Assembly: GCA_022574675.1 (NCBI GenBank)
Contig: JACZRO010000008.1
Coordinates: 1 to 36,775 of the forward strand
Direction: 5' to 3'
DNA: 36,775 bases
Source: Chloroflexota bacterium
GTDB taxonomy: Bacteria; Chloroflexota; Dehalococcoidia; Lucifugimonadales; Lucifugimonadaceae
The notes beneath the pieces were generated by a model. The model searched no databases, was not told the origin of the DNA, and saw only the letters and a list, made by a program, of their open reading frames with translations. Position numbers and translations under genes: made by a program. Below, piece after piece: positions 1 to 8,261 of this stretch; positions within the stretch are counted from its first letter, which is position 1; the number at the start of each line of letters is the position of its first letter.

Positions 1-2
1 TG

Positions 3-1133
3 ACGGCGAGCTCCAGCCGGCAGATCAGCATTCGCCACGACCTGGATTTCCGCCTGGTGACGGCGTCCCCCTGGTATGGCCGGTTGTTCCCCGGCTTCGC
101 GGCGGCCGCCGATCAGAACGAGAAGCATAAATTGCAGACCACGGCGCGCGGCCATCGCATCGCCACCTCGGTGGGCGGTGCTGCGACCGGCGAGGGCGCC
201 GACGTGCTGATCGTCGACGACCCGCATAATCCCCGCCAGGCCTTGTCCGCGACCATGCGCGAGAGCGCCCTGGACTGGTTCGACCAGACCTTTTCGAGCC
301 GCCTCGACGACAAGAAGAAGGGCGTCATGGTGGTGGTCATGCAGCGCCTCCACGAGCGCGACCTGACCGGACATCTGCTGGCCAAGGGCGGCTGGGAGCA
401 TCTCTGCCTGCCGGCCGAGGCCGAGCGCCGCACGGTGATCGATTTCGGCGCCGTCAAGCTGACCCGCCGCCCCGGCGCGCTGCTCCATGCGGCGCGCGAG
501 GGGCCGATCGAGATCGCCCGCGCCAAGCGCGAACTCGGCGCCTATGCCTACGCCGCGCAATACCAACAGCGGCCCGCGCCGCTCAGCGGCGGCATCGTCG
601 ATCTCGCCTGGTTCAAGCGCTATGGCGCGGCCCCGGCGGCGCCCTTGCGCATCATCCAGTCCTGGGATACGGCGTTCAAGGGCGGCGCGCTGAACGATCC
701 TTCGGTCTGCGGCACCTGGGCCGAGACCGAGACCGGTTTCTATCTGCTCCATGTGGCGCGCCGCCGTCTCGAATACCCGGCGCTCAAGCGCGCCGCCATG
801 AGCCTGGCCGCGAAATGGTCGCCCGACGCCATCCTCATCGAGGACAAGGCGTCGGGCCAGTCGCTGATCCAGGATCTGCGCGGCCAGACCCGCCTGCCGG
901 TGATCGCGCTCCGGCCCGAGGCCGACAAGCTGACGCGCATGAGCACGGCGAGCCCGGCCATCGAGGCGGGCCGCGTGTTTCTCCCCGAGACGGCGGACTG
1001 GCTCGATGATTACGAGGCCGAGATGGCGATATTTCCCAACGGCGCCCATGACGATCAGGTCGATATGACCAGCCAGTTCCTGCGCTGGGCAACGGCCAAG
1101 CGTCGCCGCGCGCCCCGCATGAGGAGATTGTAA
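3..1133 (+). CDS. Phage terminase large subunit, 5'-truncated by window start
   Basis: This is the DNA-packaging motor protein of a tailed phage: an ATPase that drives DNA into the prohead plus a nuclease that cuts concatemers. The reading frame is open from base 3, so the true start and the Walker A part of the ATPase lie before the window. Visible are the Walker B-like segment VLIVDDPH, followed by SRLDDKKKG and VVVMQRLHERDLTGHLL, which are typical of this terminase family. The C-terminal RNase H-like nuclease half begins near SWDTAFKGG, followed by DPSVCGTW. An acidic segment, AHDDQVD, lies near the C-terminus. The stop TAA overlaps the ATG of a portal-like gene. The sequence looks proteobacterial (Rhodospirillales/Rhizobiales-like phage), unlike the rest of the window. 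Whether it is a genuine prophage or a chimeric join is addressed in the findings. Confidence 0.88.
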   Translation, partial: TASSSRQISIRHDLDFRLVTASPWYGRLFPGFAAAADQNEKHKLQTTARGHRIATSVGGAATGEGADVLIVDDPHNPRQALSATMRESALDWFDQTFSSRLDDKKKGVMVVVMQRLHERDLTGHLLAKGGWEHLCLPAEAERRTVIDFGAVKLTRRPGALLHAAREGPIEIARAKRELGAYAYAAQYQQRPAPLSGGIVDLAWFKRYGAAPAAPLRIIQSWDTAFKGGALNDPSVCGTWAETETGFYLLHVARRRLEYPALKRAAMSLAAKWSPDAILIEDKASGQSLIQDLRGQTRLPVIALRPEADKLTRMSTASPAIEAGRVFLPETADWLDDYEAEMAIFPNGAHDDQVDMTSQFLRWATAKRRRAPRMRRL

Positions 1134-1171
1134 TGGAGTGGTTCAAGTCCCTGCTCGGCATGGGCCGGAAG
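1133..1171 (+). pseudogene. Start of a phage portal-like gene, cut at the junction
   Basis: An ATG at 1133 overlaps the terminase stop (TAATG) and is preceded by AGGAG six bases upstream, so initiation here looks genuine. The first codons read MEWFKSLLGMGRK, a typical opening for a phage portal protein, which normally follows the large terminase directly. After about 13 codons the frame runs into antisense rho sequence and stops early (near 1274). Identity as portal is inferred mainly from position; only a dozen residues are present. Confidence 0.5.
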
Positions 1172-1288
1172 GACCTTCATCATCAGGTCTCGCCGCTTCG
1201 GCGCAGCACCGTCCGCCAGGACACCCAGCTCACGGGCCAGCTGTTGCAGCTCCTCGTTTGTCTTGGCTTCTAGCTCTGCAATGTTCAT
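1151..1288 (-). pseudogene. rho: Transcription termination factor Rho, N-terminal fragment
   Basis: The minus-strand reading starts at ATG 1288 with MNIAELEAKTNEELQQLARE and continues with LGV and KRRDLMMKVL. This is the Rho N-terminal helix-extended-loop-helix domain, which precedes the RNA-binding and ATPase domains of a protein normally over 400 residues long. A GGAG lies six bases before the ATG. After residue 40 to 46 the sequence passes into the antisense of the phage terminase/portal region, so the RNA-binding and ATPase domains are missing. The hairpin at 1304-1320 lies in its leader. An intact Rho is expected in this organism, so I think the truncation is an assembly join and not a natural pseudogene. 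Confidence 0.7.
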
Positions 1289-1827
1289 CTTGTACTCCAG
1301 GTCCCGACTACCAAAGTCGGCTTAGGCCTTCTATCTATATGATGGACAGGAATCTCTCGTAGGGTGGGGGAGTCGTTGGCGTTCGCAGCGTGCGGCAGGC
1401 CAGTCGACGAAGCTCGCGTCGGACACTGCTCTGTACGCCACTCAGTATTGGGAAATAGCCACGATAGGTCGCTCTGTCCGACCGGCAGGGTCTAGCTCTG
1501 GGGGCTCCTCCCCGTCAACACGTGGGCACCGCGCCCGGCAGGTCCGCTTGGAAGAACCCCCCGGGGCGTTGCTCCACCGCCGGGAAAAGATCTTTCGGTG
1601 ACATTGCCCAGGGGCTGGTGCAGGCTAGCGGGCGCACGTCGATCACGCCGGCCATACTTCAAGGGGGGGGTGGGTACTGATGCGGATACCCAGTCAGCAT
1701 ATCACATCCGGTGCCCCGTGTCTACACCCGGGTCGCCGCACGCGTCGCCTCTTCCGCCCGAGTTTCCGCCATTTGCTTGTTCCTCGTTGGTTGGTCCGAC
1801 ACGTCGGCGTCGGACCGCGCTCGCATC
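1289..1827. other. 539-nt stretch without recognisable gene
   Basis: This lies between the rho fragment and the 3' end of the enolase-superfamily pseudogene. It contains an inverted repeat in the rho leader (CCGACT at 1304-1309 and AGTCGG at 1315-1320, loop ACCAA). A minus-strand TATAGA at 1334-1339 could be a -10 element for rho, but no clear -35 is visible. Short ORFs in 1,598-1,974 lack family character and SD sites. The rest is GC-rich with scattered short inverted repeats; I could not match it to a known RNA family. Confidence 0.5.
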
Positions 1828-2516
1828 CTACCGTTTCACAAGAAATCCCCGCAGGGCGTCCTCGTCCACCTCCACGCCCAGGCCGGGCCGGTCGGGCACG
1901 GTGAAGCCGCCGTCGCTGTACGTCCAGGCAGAGTCGGTCAGCGCCTTCGTCTTCTCGTAATGCCCGGCCTGTAGCTCCTGCAGGTGGGTCGGCTCGCAGA
2001 TGGCTGAGAACTGGAGGGTCGCCGCCTGGAACACCGCAACGCCGTTGCCCATGTGGGGCGTCGTTGGAATCCCTGCCTCCCGCGCCATCGCCATCTGGCG
2101 CAGCCCGTCGGTGATCCCTGTGCGGCCGATGTCCGGCTGAAACACGTCGAAAGCCGGCGGCGACAGCCACTCGCCCAGTTGCCGGGATGTCCGGAAATGC
2201 TCCCCGATCGCGATGGGGGCGCCCGGCAACCCTGCGCCATCGGCAGCACCAGGTTTTCAAGCACGAGGCAGAAAACCTCGGGCCCGATCGGGACGTTGGC
2301 CTCGCCCCACCCGTACGTGCCGTCGGCGAACCGGAGCTTGACCAACGCCGTCTCGATCGACAGGGCGTAAACCGTCGGCCGGCCGGTTTTGAACTCGAAC
2401 CGGTCGGTCGCGACAGCCACCTCGTCACGCCGATAGTCCTCCCAGTACGCGCCCTCAAGGGCGAGATGAAACGTCTGAAGCGACTCGATCTGGAAACTGG
2501 TGTCGTACGTGGTCAA
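1828..2516 (-). pseudogene. Mandelate racemase/muconate lactonizing-type (enolase superfamily) gene with internal deletion
   Basis: Two parts of one enolase-superfamily protein are recognisable in different minus-strand frames. The N-terminal capping domain begins at about TTG 2516, with an AAGGA upstream, and runs through TALVKLRFADGTYGWGEANV to VLENLVLPMAQG near 2,230. The C-terminal barrel part reads GAPIAIGEHFRTSRQLGEW, then DVFQPDIGRTGITDG and TPHMGNG, and ends in FLVKR at the TAG at 1828. Between MAQG and GAPIAIGE the family normally has roughly 130-150 residues of TIM barrel carrying the KxK general base and the first metal-binding acids. These are absent, and the frame shifts at the same point (about 2,225-2,235). 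The product cannot be a working enzyme. A natural deletion or an assembly collapse are both possible. Confidence 0.8.
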
Positions 2517-2659
2517 AGGGCGCTTGTTTCCTTTATGAACGTGAACCGGGGCCGGGTGGCGAGCGCTGGTGCGCGGCGCCAGCATAGCGAACGCTTGATT
2601 CGTCGAGCCGTCCAGGTCCGAATCGATCTGGCCGCTGATACACTCCCTTCGGCCAATTC

Positions 2660-3004
2660 ATGACAACCGATCCCTCCCATATCCAATCCATGTCGACAAC
2701 GATCGCGATGGCGATCGAGTCCGGCCGTATCGGCCGTCCCGTGTTCGTCCGCTGGATGGAGCGCGTAGACTCCGATCCCGGTTCCGCCCTGGAAACGGCG
2801 CTAGGCGTTGTTTCAAATTGGTTTGGCGGCGAACCGGCGTCCAGCCATCAGCCCGACGGGTCTGACTTGCATTCCTCCATGCTTGCTCGGTGGCCGGGGG
2901 GTGAGTTGGCGCTGCTGATCGCGGCGCCTGTCAGTTTCATGGCCGAGCCGGGCCTCGACCTCGCAGTCATCGGCGCCAGGGGCGCCCTCTACCACCGTGT
3001 TTGA
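2660..3004 (+). CDS. Small protein resembling the C-terminal half of Gfo/Idh/MocA oxidoreductases
   Basis: This 114-residue protein has no Rossmann fold, signal peptide or membrane segment. Its text (RIGRPVFVRWMERVD, then NWFGGEP, then LARWPGGELALL, then GLDLAVIGARGALYH) resembles the beta-sheet substrate/dimerisation domain of Gfo/Idh/MocA proteins, where an 'NxFGGEP...G.RGALY' pattern is common. That assignment is my inference from pattern, not a certain family call. The ATG at 2660 lacks a good SD; internal ATGs at 2690 and 2708 are alternatives. The stop TGA (3002-3004) overlaps the TTG at 3001, a possible start of the downstream oxidoreductase, so the two are probably co-translated and may form one enzyme system. 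It is divergent from the broken enolase-superfamily gene. Confidence 0.6.
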   Translation: MTTDPSHIQSMSTTIAMAIESGRIGRPVFVRWMERVDSDPGSALETALGVVSNWFGGEPASSHQPDGSDLHSSMLARWPGGELALLIAAPVSFMAEPGLDLAVIGARGALYHRV

Positions 3005-3018
3005 GGCGCGATCGCTGG

Positions 3019-4170
3019 ATGGCCCGTAGGAAGAAGTACCGGGTCCTCCTGATTTCGGGGGACCGCACCCACCAGGAGGGGTATGCGGCCGCCTTCCACG
3101 CCGATCCGCGCGCGGTGATCGTCGCCGTCGCCGACGACACCGAGGCGTCGGCCGAACGTCACGCCCTGAACCGGGAGATGGCGCAGCGCTATCAGGTGCC
3201 GTACATCAACAACTTGGACGAGGCCCTGTCCATGCGGGAGATTGACCTGATCAGCGTTTGCCCGGAGATTGAACGCAGAGGCAGGGTGATACTCCGATGC
3301 GCCGGTCGCGGCGTGCCTCTGTTCCTTGACAAGCCGCTCGCAGGAACGTCCGAAGACATCGCCGAAATTCAGGCTGCCGTGAACGGCGCGGGTGTCACCG
3401 CGCAGATGTACAGCTTCACTTCGACGCCCTGGGCGAAGGCTGCGCGCAAGGCTCTCCGCTCCGGCGAACTCGGGGAACTGATTGCCGTGCATGCCGAGGC
3501 GTTATTCGCGAAGGGCCGCGCCGGCACGGCGCCGGCCGACCTCGTTCGGCGTGAGCGGGGGACCCCGGATCGTTACACCTTCACCGAGGCCAAGCGCGAG
3601 CTGTTCGACCTCGGCATCTACGCGACCGTCCTGTGCCTCTGGCTCGCCGACTCGCCCGTCAAGCAAGTCACGGCACACACCGCCAACTATTTCTTTGCCG
3701 AGCACGCCTCGGTGAACGTAGAGGACTTCGGCGCACTTGTCCTGGAGTTCGAGAGCGGCGCGGTCGGCAGCGCCATCGGCGGCCGTATCGGCTTCTACAG
3801 CCACCCGAAAATCGGCCCGCACGGCGTAACGGTGGTCGGCACCGGAGGGACCAGGACCTTCTCGGCCTGGGACCCGCATGTCGAAGTTTTCGCCGACGAA
3901 GCGCGGCCCGAGCTTCCGGACCCCCATCCCGCCGACCCGATGTCCATGTGGCGCTCCACCCAGGCCGAATCCGGCGTCCCGCGCAAGATGGGCTGGCTCG
4001 CTTTTGAAGACGAGGCGGACTGGGGAAACAAAGAAGTGTCGTCGTTCCTGGACTGCCTGGACGCTGATCGCACTCCCGACGTCGGAGTCGATCTGGCGGC
4101 CTCGGCGACCGAGGTCATCCTGGCCGCGTACCGCTCGGCCGCCCGCGGCGAGCCGATTCAGTTGACCTAG
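3019..4170 (+). CDS. Gfo/Idh/MocA family NAD(P)-dependent oxidoreductase
   Basis: This is a 383-residue cytoplasmic dehydrogenase of the glucose-fructose oxidoreductase/inositol dehydrogenase family, which oxidises sugars, sugar acids or inositols with a nicotinamide cofactor. An N-terminal Rossmann unit (KYRVLLISGDRTHQEGYAAA) is followed by the conserved VPLFLDKPLAGTSEDIAE, which carries the family's (E/D)KP motif. The C-terminal alpha/beta domain carries LFDLGIYATVLCLWL and VEDFGALVLEFESGAVG. The start is either TTG 3001, overlapping the upstream stop, or ATG 3019; I use the ATG. The nucleotide-binding glycine pattern is degenerate (SGDRTHQEG instead of GxGxxG). The substrate cannot be told. 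Neighbours suggest sugar-acid or related carboxylate catabolism. Confidence 0.85.
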   Translation: MARRKKYRVLLISGDRTHQEGYAAAFHADPRAVIVAVADDTEASAERHALNREMAQRYQVPYINNLDEALSMREIDLISVCPEIERRGRVILRCAGRGVPLFLDKPLAGTSEDIAEIQAAVNGAGVTAQMYSFTSTPWAKAARKALRSGELGELIAVHAEALFAKGRAGTAPADLVRRERGTPDRYTFTEAKRELFDLGIYATVLCLWLADSPVKQVTAHTANYFFAEHASVNVEDFGALVLEFESGAVGSAIGGRIGFYSHPKIGPHGVTVVGTGGTRTFSAWDPHVEVFADEARPELPDPHPADPMSMWRSTQAESGVPRKMGWLAFEDEADWGNKEVSSFLDCLDADRTPDVGVDLAASATEVILAAYRSAARGEPIQLT

Positions 4171-4218
4171 ATGTAAGGACGGGCGGTCATCCGTCCTGCG
4201 ACGCGGTCGGACGGACAA

Positions 4219-4254
4219 TCCCCTCTCCCATTGGGAGAGGATTCAGGTGAGGGG
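4219..4254. repeat. CCTCTCCCA/TGGGAGAGG palindromic repeat, copy 1
   Basis: A perfect inverted repeat CCTCTCCCA (4222-4230) / TGGGAGAGG (4232-4240) with a one-base spacer is followed by ATTCAGGTGAGGGGA. A related copy is at 17,693-17,732. It sits between two convergent genes (oxidoreductase + strand, MFS - strand), a typical spot for REP-like intergenic repeats. It could also act as a bidirectional hairpin, though no U-tract follows. Confidence 0.7.
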
Positions 4255-4335
4255 AACGGCGGCGGATCGCAATCCGTCGGCGAGTCGAGCGCTCCCGCGG
4301 GCGGAACACGGCCTACAAGTAGGGGCAGGCCGCGT

Positions 4336-5772
4336 CTAAGCACCCCGCCTCCGGACCGTCACGACGACGAGCCCCGCCAGCACGGCGACGACCGCGGCCG
4401 CAAGATAAGCGTCATGGAACGCGCCGACGAAGGCGTCCGTGGCCCCGATTCCGGCTCGCAGCGCAAGATCCTCGCGCCAGGTGAAGATCGCCATTCCGAA
4501 CGTGATCGACAGGGGCGCTCCGATCGTCTGCGCCACGGCCATTACCGCGGACCCGGCCCCGGCGTGGTCGGGTCGCGTCCGGCGCATTGCAAGTGAGTAC
4601 ACCGCCGCCTGGTGCAGCCCGAAACCGGCGCCGGCGAGACCGACGCGCACGGCGATCCCCGGCAGTGACACTTCGGCGTCCAGCCCGGCGATCCACAACA
4701 GCCCGACCGCCGTGACCGCGGCCCCCGCGGCCGTTACCACACGATCACCGATCCGGTCCGCGAGCCACCCGCCGATGATCGAACCCGCCGTGGATGCGCC
4801 GGCGACCACCGCCAGCATCGCACCGATTGCCAGGGCGCCCCGGCCGAGCACGTCCGTTACGAAAAACGGGAACAGGAACCAGGTCAGGAAACTGGCGACG
4901 AACACCAGCACGTTGGATACACCGCCGGCCGCGAAACCGGGCGCGGACCACAGCCCGCGCGGGAGCACCGGCCACCGTGCCCGTCGTTGAAGATAGTTGA
5001 AGCCTGCGAACAGCAGCGCCGTCAACACCGCGAGACCGATCACCAGCCCGGAGAGCAGGCCGTCCAACCGGGCGAAGGAGATGACCGCCACCAGGGCGAA
5101 CAGGGCGCCGTACAAAACCGCGGCGCCCGACCAGTCGAATCTCCGGCCTCCGTTCCCCAGATCACGTTTTCGGGGATCACGCGACAGGGCAAACAGGCCG
5201 ATGGCGAGCACCGCCAGACCGATCGGCACGCGGGCGTAGAAGATCGCCTCCCACCCGATCGCCTCGGACAGAAACCCGCCGCCGAGCGTCGCCGTAAGCT
5301 GCCCAGCGCTTACCGACGCAAGCGTCACGCCGAGCGCCGTCCCACGGCGCGCGCGCCCGAACGCCCGTACTACCAGCGCCGGCCCGGTCGTGAACAGCAC
5401 CGCCGCCCCGACCCCCTGCAGAACCCGGAGTCCGATGATCGCGCCGAGTGAATCCTGCAGCGAGATCAGCCCGACGGCCACGGTGTAGGCGACGACGCCC
5501 CACAGGAAGACGCGCCGGAGTCCGAAAGAATCGCCCAGACCACCGGCCGCCGGGGCCAGCCCGCTGCGGCTCGCGTGGTAAAAGATGATGATGCCCTGCA
5601 CCGAGATGAGCGACGCTCCGAGCGAGTCACGCATCGTCGGCAGAGATACGTTGATCGAGAAATCGAGCGCGACGAGGAACAGCCCGGACGACGCCACCAC
5701 GACCGTCAGCAGGCGGTCGCGGGATGTTGACGCGCTCGTCTCCGGCGCGCTCGCCGTCGGGGCGGTCGCCAC
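4336..5772 (-). CDS. MFS transporter, drug/proton antiporter type
   Basis: This 478-residue inner-membrane protein is built almost entirely of hydrophobic helices. The first helix contains the D of LFLVALDFSINVSLPTMRD, as in EmrB/QacA-like exporters. The loop 2-3 signature is present as GGLGDSFGLRRVF, and the motif C region (GPALVV...GTALGVTLASVSAGQLTATLGGGFL) follows. The protein would export small lipophilic or anionic compounds against the proton gradient; the substrate is unknown. It begins on GTG 5772, two bases after the stop of the PPOX gene, and is the last gene of the mgtC-PPOX-MFS operon. The 3' end faces the Gfo/Idh gene, with a palindromic repeat between them. Confidence 0.85.
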   Translation of the reverse strand: MATAPTASAPETSASTSRDRLLTVVVASSGLFLVALDFSINVSLPTMRDSLGASLISVQGIIIFYHASRSGLAPAAGGLGDSFGLRRVFLWGVVAYTVAVGLISLQDSLGAIIGLRVLQGVGAAVLFTTGPALVVRAFGRARRGTALGVTLASVSAGQLTATLGGGFLSEAIGWEAIFYARVPIGLAVLAIGLFALSRDPRKRDLGNGGRRFDWSGAAVLYGALFALVAVISFARLDGLLSGLVIGLAVLTALLFAGFNYLQRRARWPVLPRGLWSAPGFAAGGVSNVLVFVASFLTWFLFPFFVTDVLGRGALAIGAMLAVVAGASTAGSIIGGWLADRIGDRVVTAAGAAVTAVGLLWIAGLDAEVSLPGIAVRVGLAGAGFGLHQAAVYSLAMRRTRPDHAGAGSAVMAVAQTIGAPLSITFGMAIFTWREDLALRAGIGATDAFVGAFHDAYLAAAVVAVLAGLVVVTVRRRGA

Positions 5773-5774
5773 GT

Positions 5775-6209
5775 TTATTCGTCCGGTTGCCGGGTGATGA
5801 TGTGGTCAGGCTTCAGGGTGATCAAAACCCGCTTCTGCCCATCGAAAATCCTCGACATGTGCGGATCGATCAGTTCCGGCTCACCCGGGTAGTACTTCGC
5901 GACGAGATCGCGGGTACGTTCCCGCACATCATCTTCATCCAGGGTGGCGGCGCCGTAGGCGACCACCATGCGTCCGGTTTCCGGATCGTCGACGCACACG
6001 GAACAACGAGGATCGCGTTTCAGGTTCCACCACTTGGCGGTGGCGGAGATCGTGGAGATCACGAACGCGTCGCCGGTCCACAGGTACCAGACGGGCGAAG
6101 CCTGTGGTGAGCCGTCCCTGCGGAGAGTGCCCAGCACCAGGTTGCGCTGCGACTCAAGGAACGTCCGGGTTTCGTCACTAACCCTGACCCCGGCTTCCGG
6201 GGCGCTCAC
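5775..6209 (-). CDS. PPOX-class flavin/F420-dependent pyridoxamine 5'-phosphate oxidase-like protein
   Basis: This 144-residue single-domain split-barrel flavoprotein contains NLVLGTLRRDGSPQASPVWYLW near the N-terminus, the usual opening strand pair of the family. AKWWNLKRDPRCSVCVDDP follows, with the phosphate-contacting basic residues. Such proteins bind FMN or F420 and reduce or oxidise small substrates; the length and pattern fit the F420-dependent subgroup, but cofactor choice cannot be proved here. GTG 6209 overlaps the upstream mgtC stop by four bases (GTGA), indicating translational coupling. Confidence 0.82.
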   Translation of the reverse strand: MSAPEAGVRVSDETRTFLESQRNLVLGTLRRDGSPQASPVWYLWTGDAFVISTISATAKWWNLKRDPRCSVCVDDPETGRMVVAYGAATLDEDDVRERTRDLVAKYYPGEPELIDPHMSRIFDGQKRVLITLKPDHIITRQPDE

Positions 6210-6700
6210 CGCCGGTTCTCCGGCTCGTTAACCTCGCCCCCTCTGTTCCCGGTGCCGGGCCGGTGTGGGAAGAACGCCAGGATCACCATCGCCAGCACCG
6301 TTCCGCCCGCCGTGAGCACAAATAACCCGGCCCCGGCCGCCATTCCCAGGGCGGCTGCGACCCAGATGCCGGTCGCTGTCGTGAGACCGCGTACCGTCGT
6401 CCCGGAGCGAATAATCGTGCCTGCGCCAATGAATCCGATCCCGGTCGCGACCTGCGCCGCGATACGCGCCGGGTCTCGCACGAACTCTCCCTCAAGTGTG
6501 CTGAACGCAAAGATCGAGATGACGGTGAACGTGCCGGACCCCATCGCGACCAGGGCCAGCGTGCGGATACCGGCCGGCGCCGCCGAGCGGCGGCGCTCAT
6601 ACCCGATCAGCCCGCCTGCCAGCCCCGCCATGACGATGCGGAGCAACATCTCGGCCTCTTCAGCGGCCGTAAAAGGGAAAATATCAAAATCGCCCAGCAT
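6206..6700 (-). CDS. MgtC/SapB family membrane protein
   Basis: This 164-residue protein has about four to five transmembrane helices and the family core: AGLAGGLIGYERRRSAAPAG, then GIRTLALVAMGSG, then RIAAQVATGIGFIGAGTII and GLTTATGIWVAAALGMAAG. MgtC proteins modulate membrane energetics and magnesium/phosphate homeostasis; many bacterial members lack the C-terminal ACT-like domain, as this one does. ATG 6700 is preceded by a GGGGG tract nine bases upstream. It is the first gene of the three-gene minus-strand operon. Confidence 0.88.
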   Translation of the reverse strand: MLGDFDIFPFTAAEEAEMLLRIVMAGLAGGLIGYERRRSAAPAGIRTLALVAMGSGTFTVISIFAFSTLEGEFVRDPARIAAQVATGIGFIGAGTIIRSGTTVRGLTTATGIWVAAALGMAAGAGLFVLTAGGTVLAMVILAFFPHRPGTGNRGGEVNEPENRR

Positions 6701-6841
6701 CGTTTGTAGCCCCCGCCGTTGGAAGTCGTCGCGTCCCGTTCATAGCCGAACCCGTGGACAGAGGACAGACGACGCAGGCGTCCGATGTTACAACGGCGCG
6801 CTCCGCCTGCTCCCGTTTTCCGTGCCGGACGTTGGATTGGA

Positions 6842-7633
6842 TCAAGAAGCGCGGACGTCCCGGGAGAAAAAGTGAACCCAGCCGGGATAATAGCCGCACG
6901 AGATCGCGGTACGCATTGACCACGTGTTGACGGAGGTCGTTCCGTAATATGGCGCGACGCCGCGATCGAACGTCGCACGGGTTATCGCGTAAGTCAGCGC
7001 CCGGCCTATCCCGCGTCCGCGGTGTTCCTCCGAGATGGCGATGTGGATCTGGTACAGGTCCTCGTTATCCGCGGTGACCCCCGCCGAGCCGACCGGCCCG
7101 TCCGATCCGACCGCCACGGCACGGAACATGTGCGGCGTCCGCTCACCGGGCCGTCGGCCGCCCTGTTGCGATATCACAGAGCGGTGGTCGTCCTCGTCGG
7201 TCCGGATCTCGATTGTGTAGCCGTCCGGCGCGGGATGCGGCCGGAGATCCTCCTCTGCGCATATCCAGCGCGGGAACGGGCCGAACGTCTTCTGTCCGTG
7301 CTCCGCCATACGCGTCGTGACTTCGGCGATGCGCACAGGCTCCATCATCTGGTCACGGTCGACGCCCTCGTAAAGCGGGCGGACCCACGACATCAGCTCG
7401 GCCGATGCGGTCACGACGCCGCCAACGCCGACCGTGACCAGGCTGAAGTACGGCTCGGGGCGGTCGAACCACCGTCCGCCCGGGATGTAAGCGGTGCCGA
7501 CGGGTGGCGGACCCGCGACGACGACGTGTACCTCTCCGTCCAGCAAATCTTCCCGGCTGCAATACTGTTCCGCGGCCAGGATGCCGAGGATCATATCCTG
7601 CAACCGGGTGCGGTCCACCCGGCTGGTTGTCAT
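6842..7633 (-). CDS. GNAT-family acetyltransferase-domain protein
   Basis: This 263-residue cytoplasmic protein has a C-terminal GNAT fold with the acetyl-CoA pyrophosphate-binding loop EEHRGRGIGRAL (R-G-R-G-I-G-R at residues 205-211). The ~130-residue N-terminal region is not a recognised domain; it has features such as YIPGGRWFDRPEPYFSLVTV. I start it at ATG 7633 because GGAGAAG lies just upstream; the longer open frame to 7741 has no support. The acetyl acceptor is unknown. It is monocistronic or the last gene after the FKBP gene, with a 49-nt gap. Confidence 0.75.
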   Translation of the reverse strand: MTTSRVDRTRLQDMILGILAAEQYCSREDLLDGEVHVVVAGPPPVGTAYIPGGRWFDRPEPYFSLVTVGVGGVVTASAELMSWVRPLYEGVDRDQMMEPVRIAEVTTRMAEHGQKTFGPFPRWICAEEDLRPHPAPDGYTIEIRTDEDDHRSVISQQGGRRPGERTPHMFRAVAVGSDGPVGSAGVTADNEDLYQIHIAISEEHRGRGIGRALTYAITRATFDRGVAPYYGTTSVNTWSMRTAISCGYYPGWVHFFSRDVRAS

Positions 7634-7682
7634 GTCTTCTCCAAAATCATGGCAGGGCTGGACGTGGCCGGGACGCGTTTCG

Positions 7683-8261
7683 TCAGGAGGCGTCCGGCTC
7701 AACCACCTCGACCAGCTCGACCTCGAAGATGAGCGTCGCATTGCCCGGGATTACGAAACCCTGCAGGTTGAGCCCGGCCGACCCGTAGCCGAGAGCCGGA
7801 GGTATGCGGATCCGCCTCTTCCCGCCCTCTCGCATGTCTGCCATGCCGTCCTGCCATCCCGAAATCAGGTTGTCCAGGCGGAACAATGACGGCGCATCGC
7901 GTGTCCGGCTGGTGTCAAAAATACAGCCATCGTCGAAGAAACCCGTGTAGTGGACCCTGATCTCGCTATCCGAGTCCGGCTGCGGGCCATCGCCGATCAG
8001 ATGGTCGAAAATCGCAACGCCAGATTCGAGGGTGGTGTAGGCGACCGCGCCGTCGTCCCCGAACGCCGGGGCGTCATCCGGGTAGGTGTCGTTGAGACAG
8101 GTGACCGCGGCCGGCGTGGGGGTCAGCACGAGCACATCGCCAAGTTCGCGATCTGAACTCGGGCTGCTTCCCCCGCAGGCGGCCGCCAGGATGGCGATCA
8201 CTGCGGTTGCGATCGCCAGAAACCAGTGACGCGTGCGCAGTCGGCGTGTCCGGGGGATCAA
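7683..8261 (-). CDS. FKBP-type peptidyl-prolyl cis-trans isomerase, lipoprotein
   Basis: This 192-residue exported folding catalyst carries a basic N-terminus, a hydrophobic stretch and a lipobox ending at Cys29 (ILAAACGG), so it should be lipid-anchored on the outer face of the membrane. A low-complexity spacer precedes the FKBP domain, which contains SEIRVHYTGFFDDGCIFDTS, the glycine-rich stretch ISGWQDGMADMREGGKRRI and the terminal LIFEVELVEV. It starts on TTG 8261, overlapping the aldolase stop by four bases (TTGA). Confidence 0.88.
   Translation of the reverse strand: MIPRTRRLRTRHWFLAIATAVIAILAAACGGSSPSSDRELGDVLVLTPTPAAVTCLNDTYPDDAPAFGDDGAVAYTTLESGVAIFDHLIGDGPQPDSDSEIRVHYTGFFDDGCIFDTSRTRDAPSLFRLDNLISGWQDGMADMREGGKRRIRIPPALGYGSAGLNLQGFVIPGNATLIFEVELVEVVEPDAS

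Noticed and set aside
1495..1570. SRP-RNA-like segment (GGGGGCTCC...GGCAGGTCCGC)
   Set aside because: Lacks the conserved GGAAGGAAGCAG-type helix 8 core; resemblance is limited to GC-rich fragments.
3502..4218. 238-aa minus-strand open frame
   Set aside because: Antisense to the Gfo/Idh gene; Arg/Gly-rich shadow without domains.
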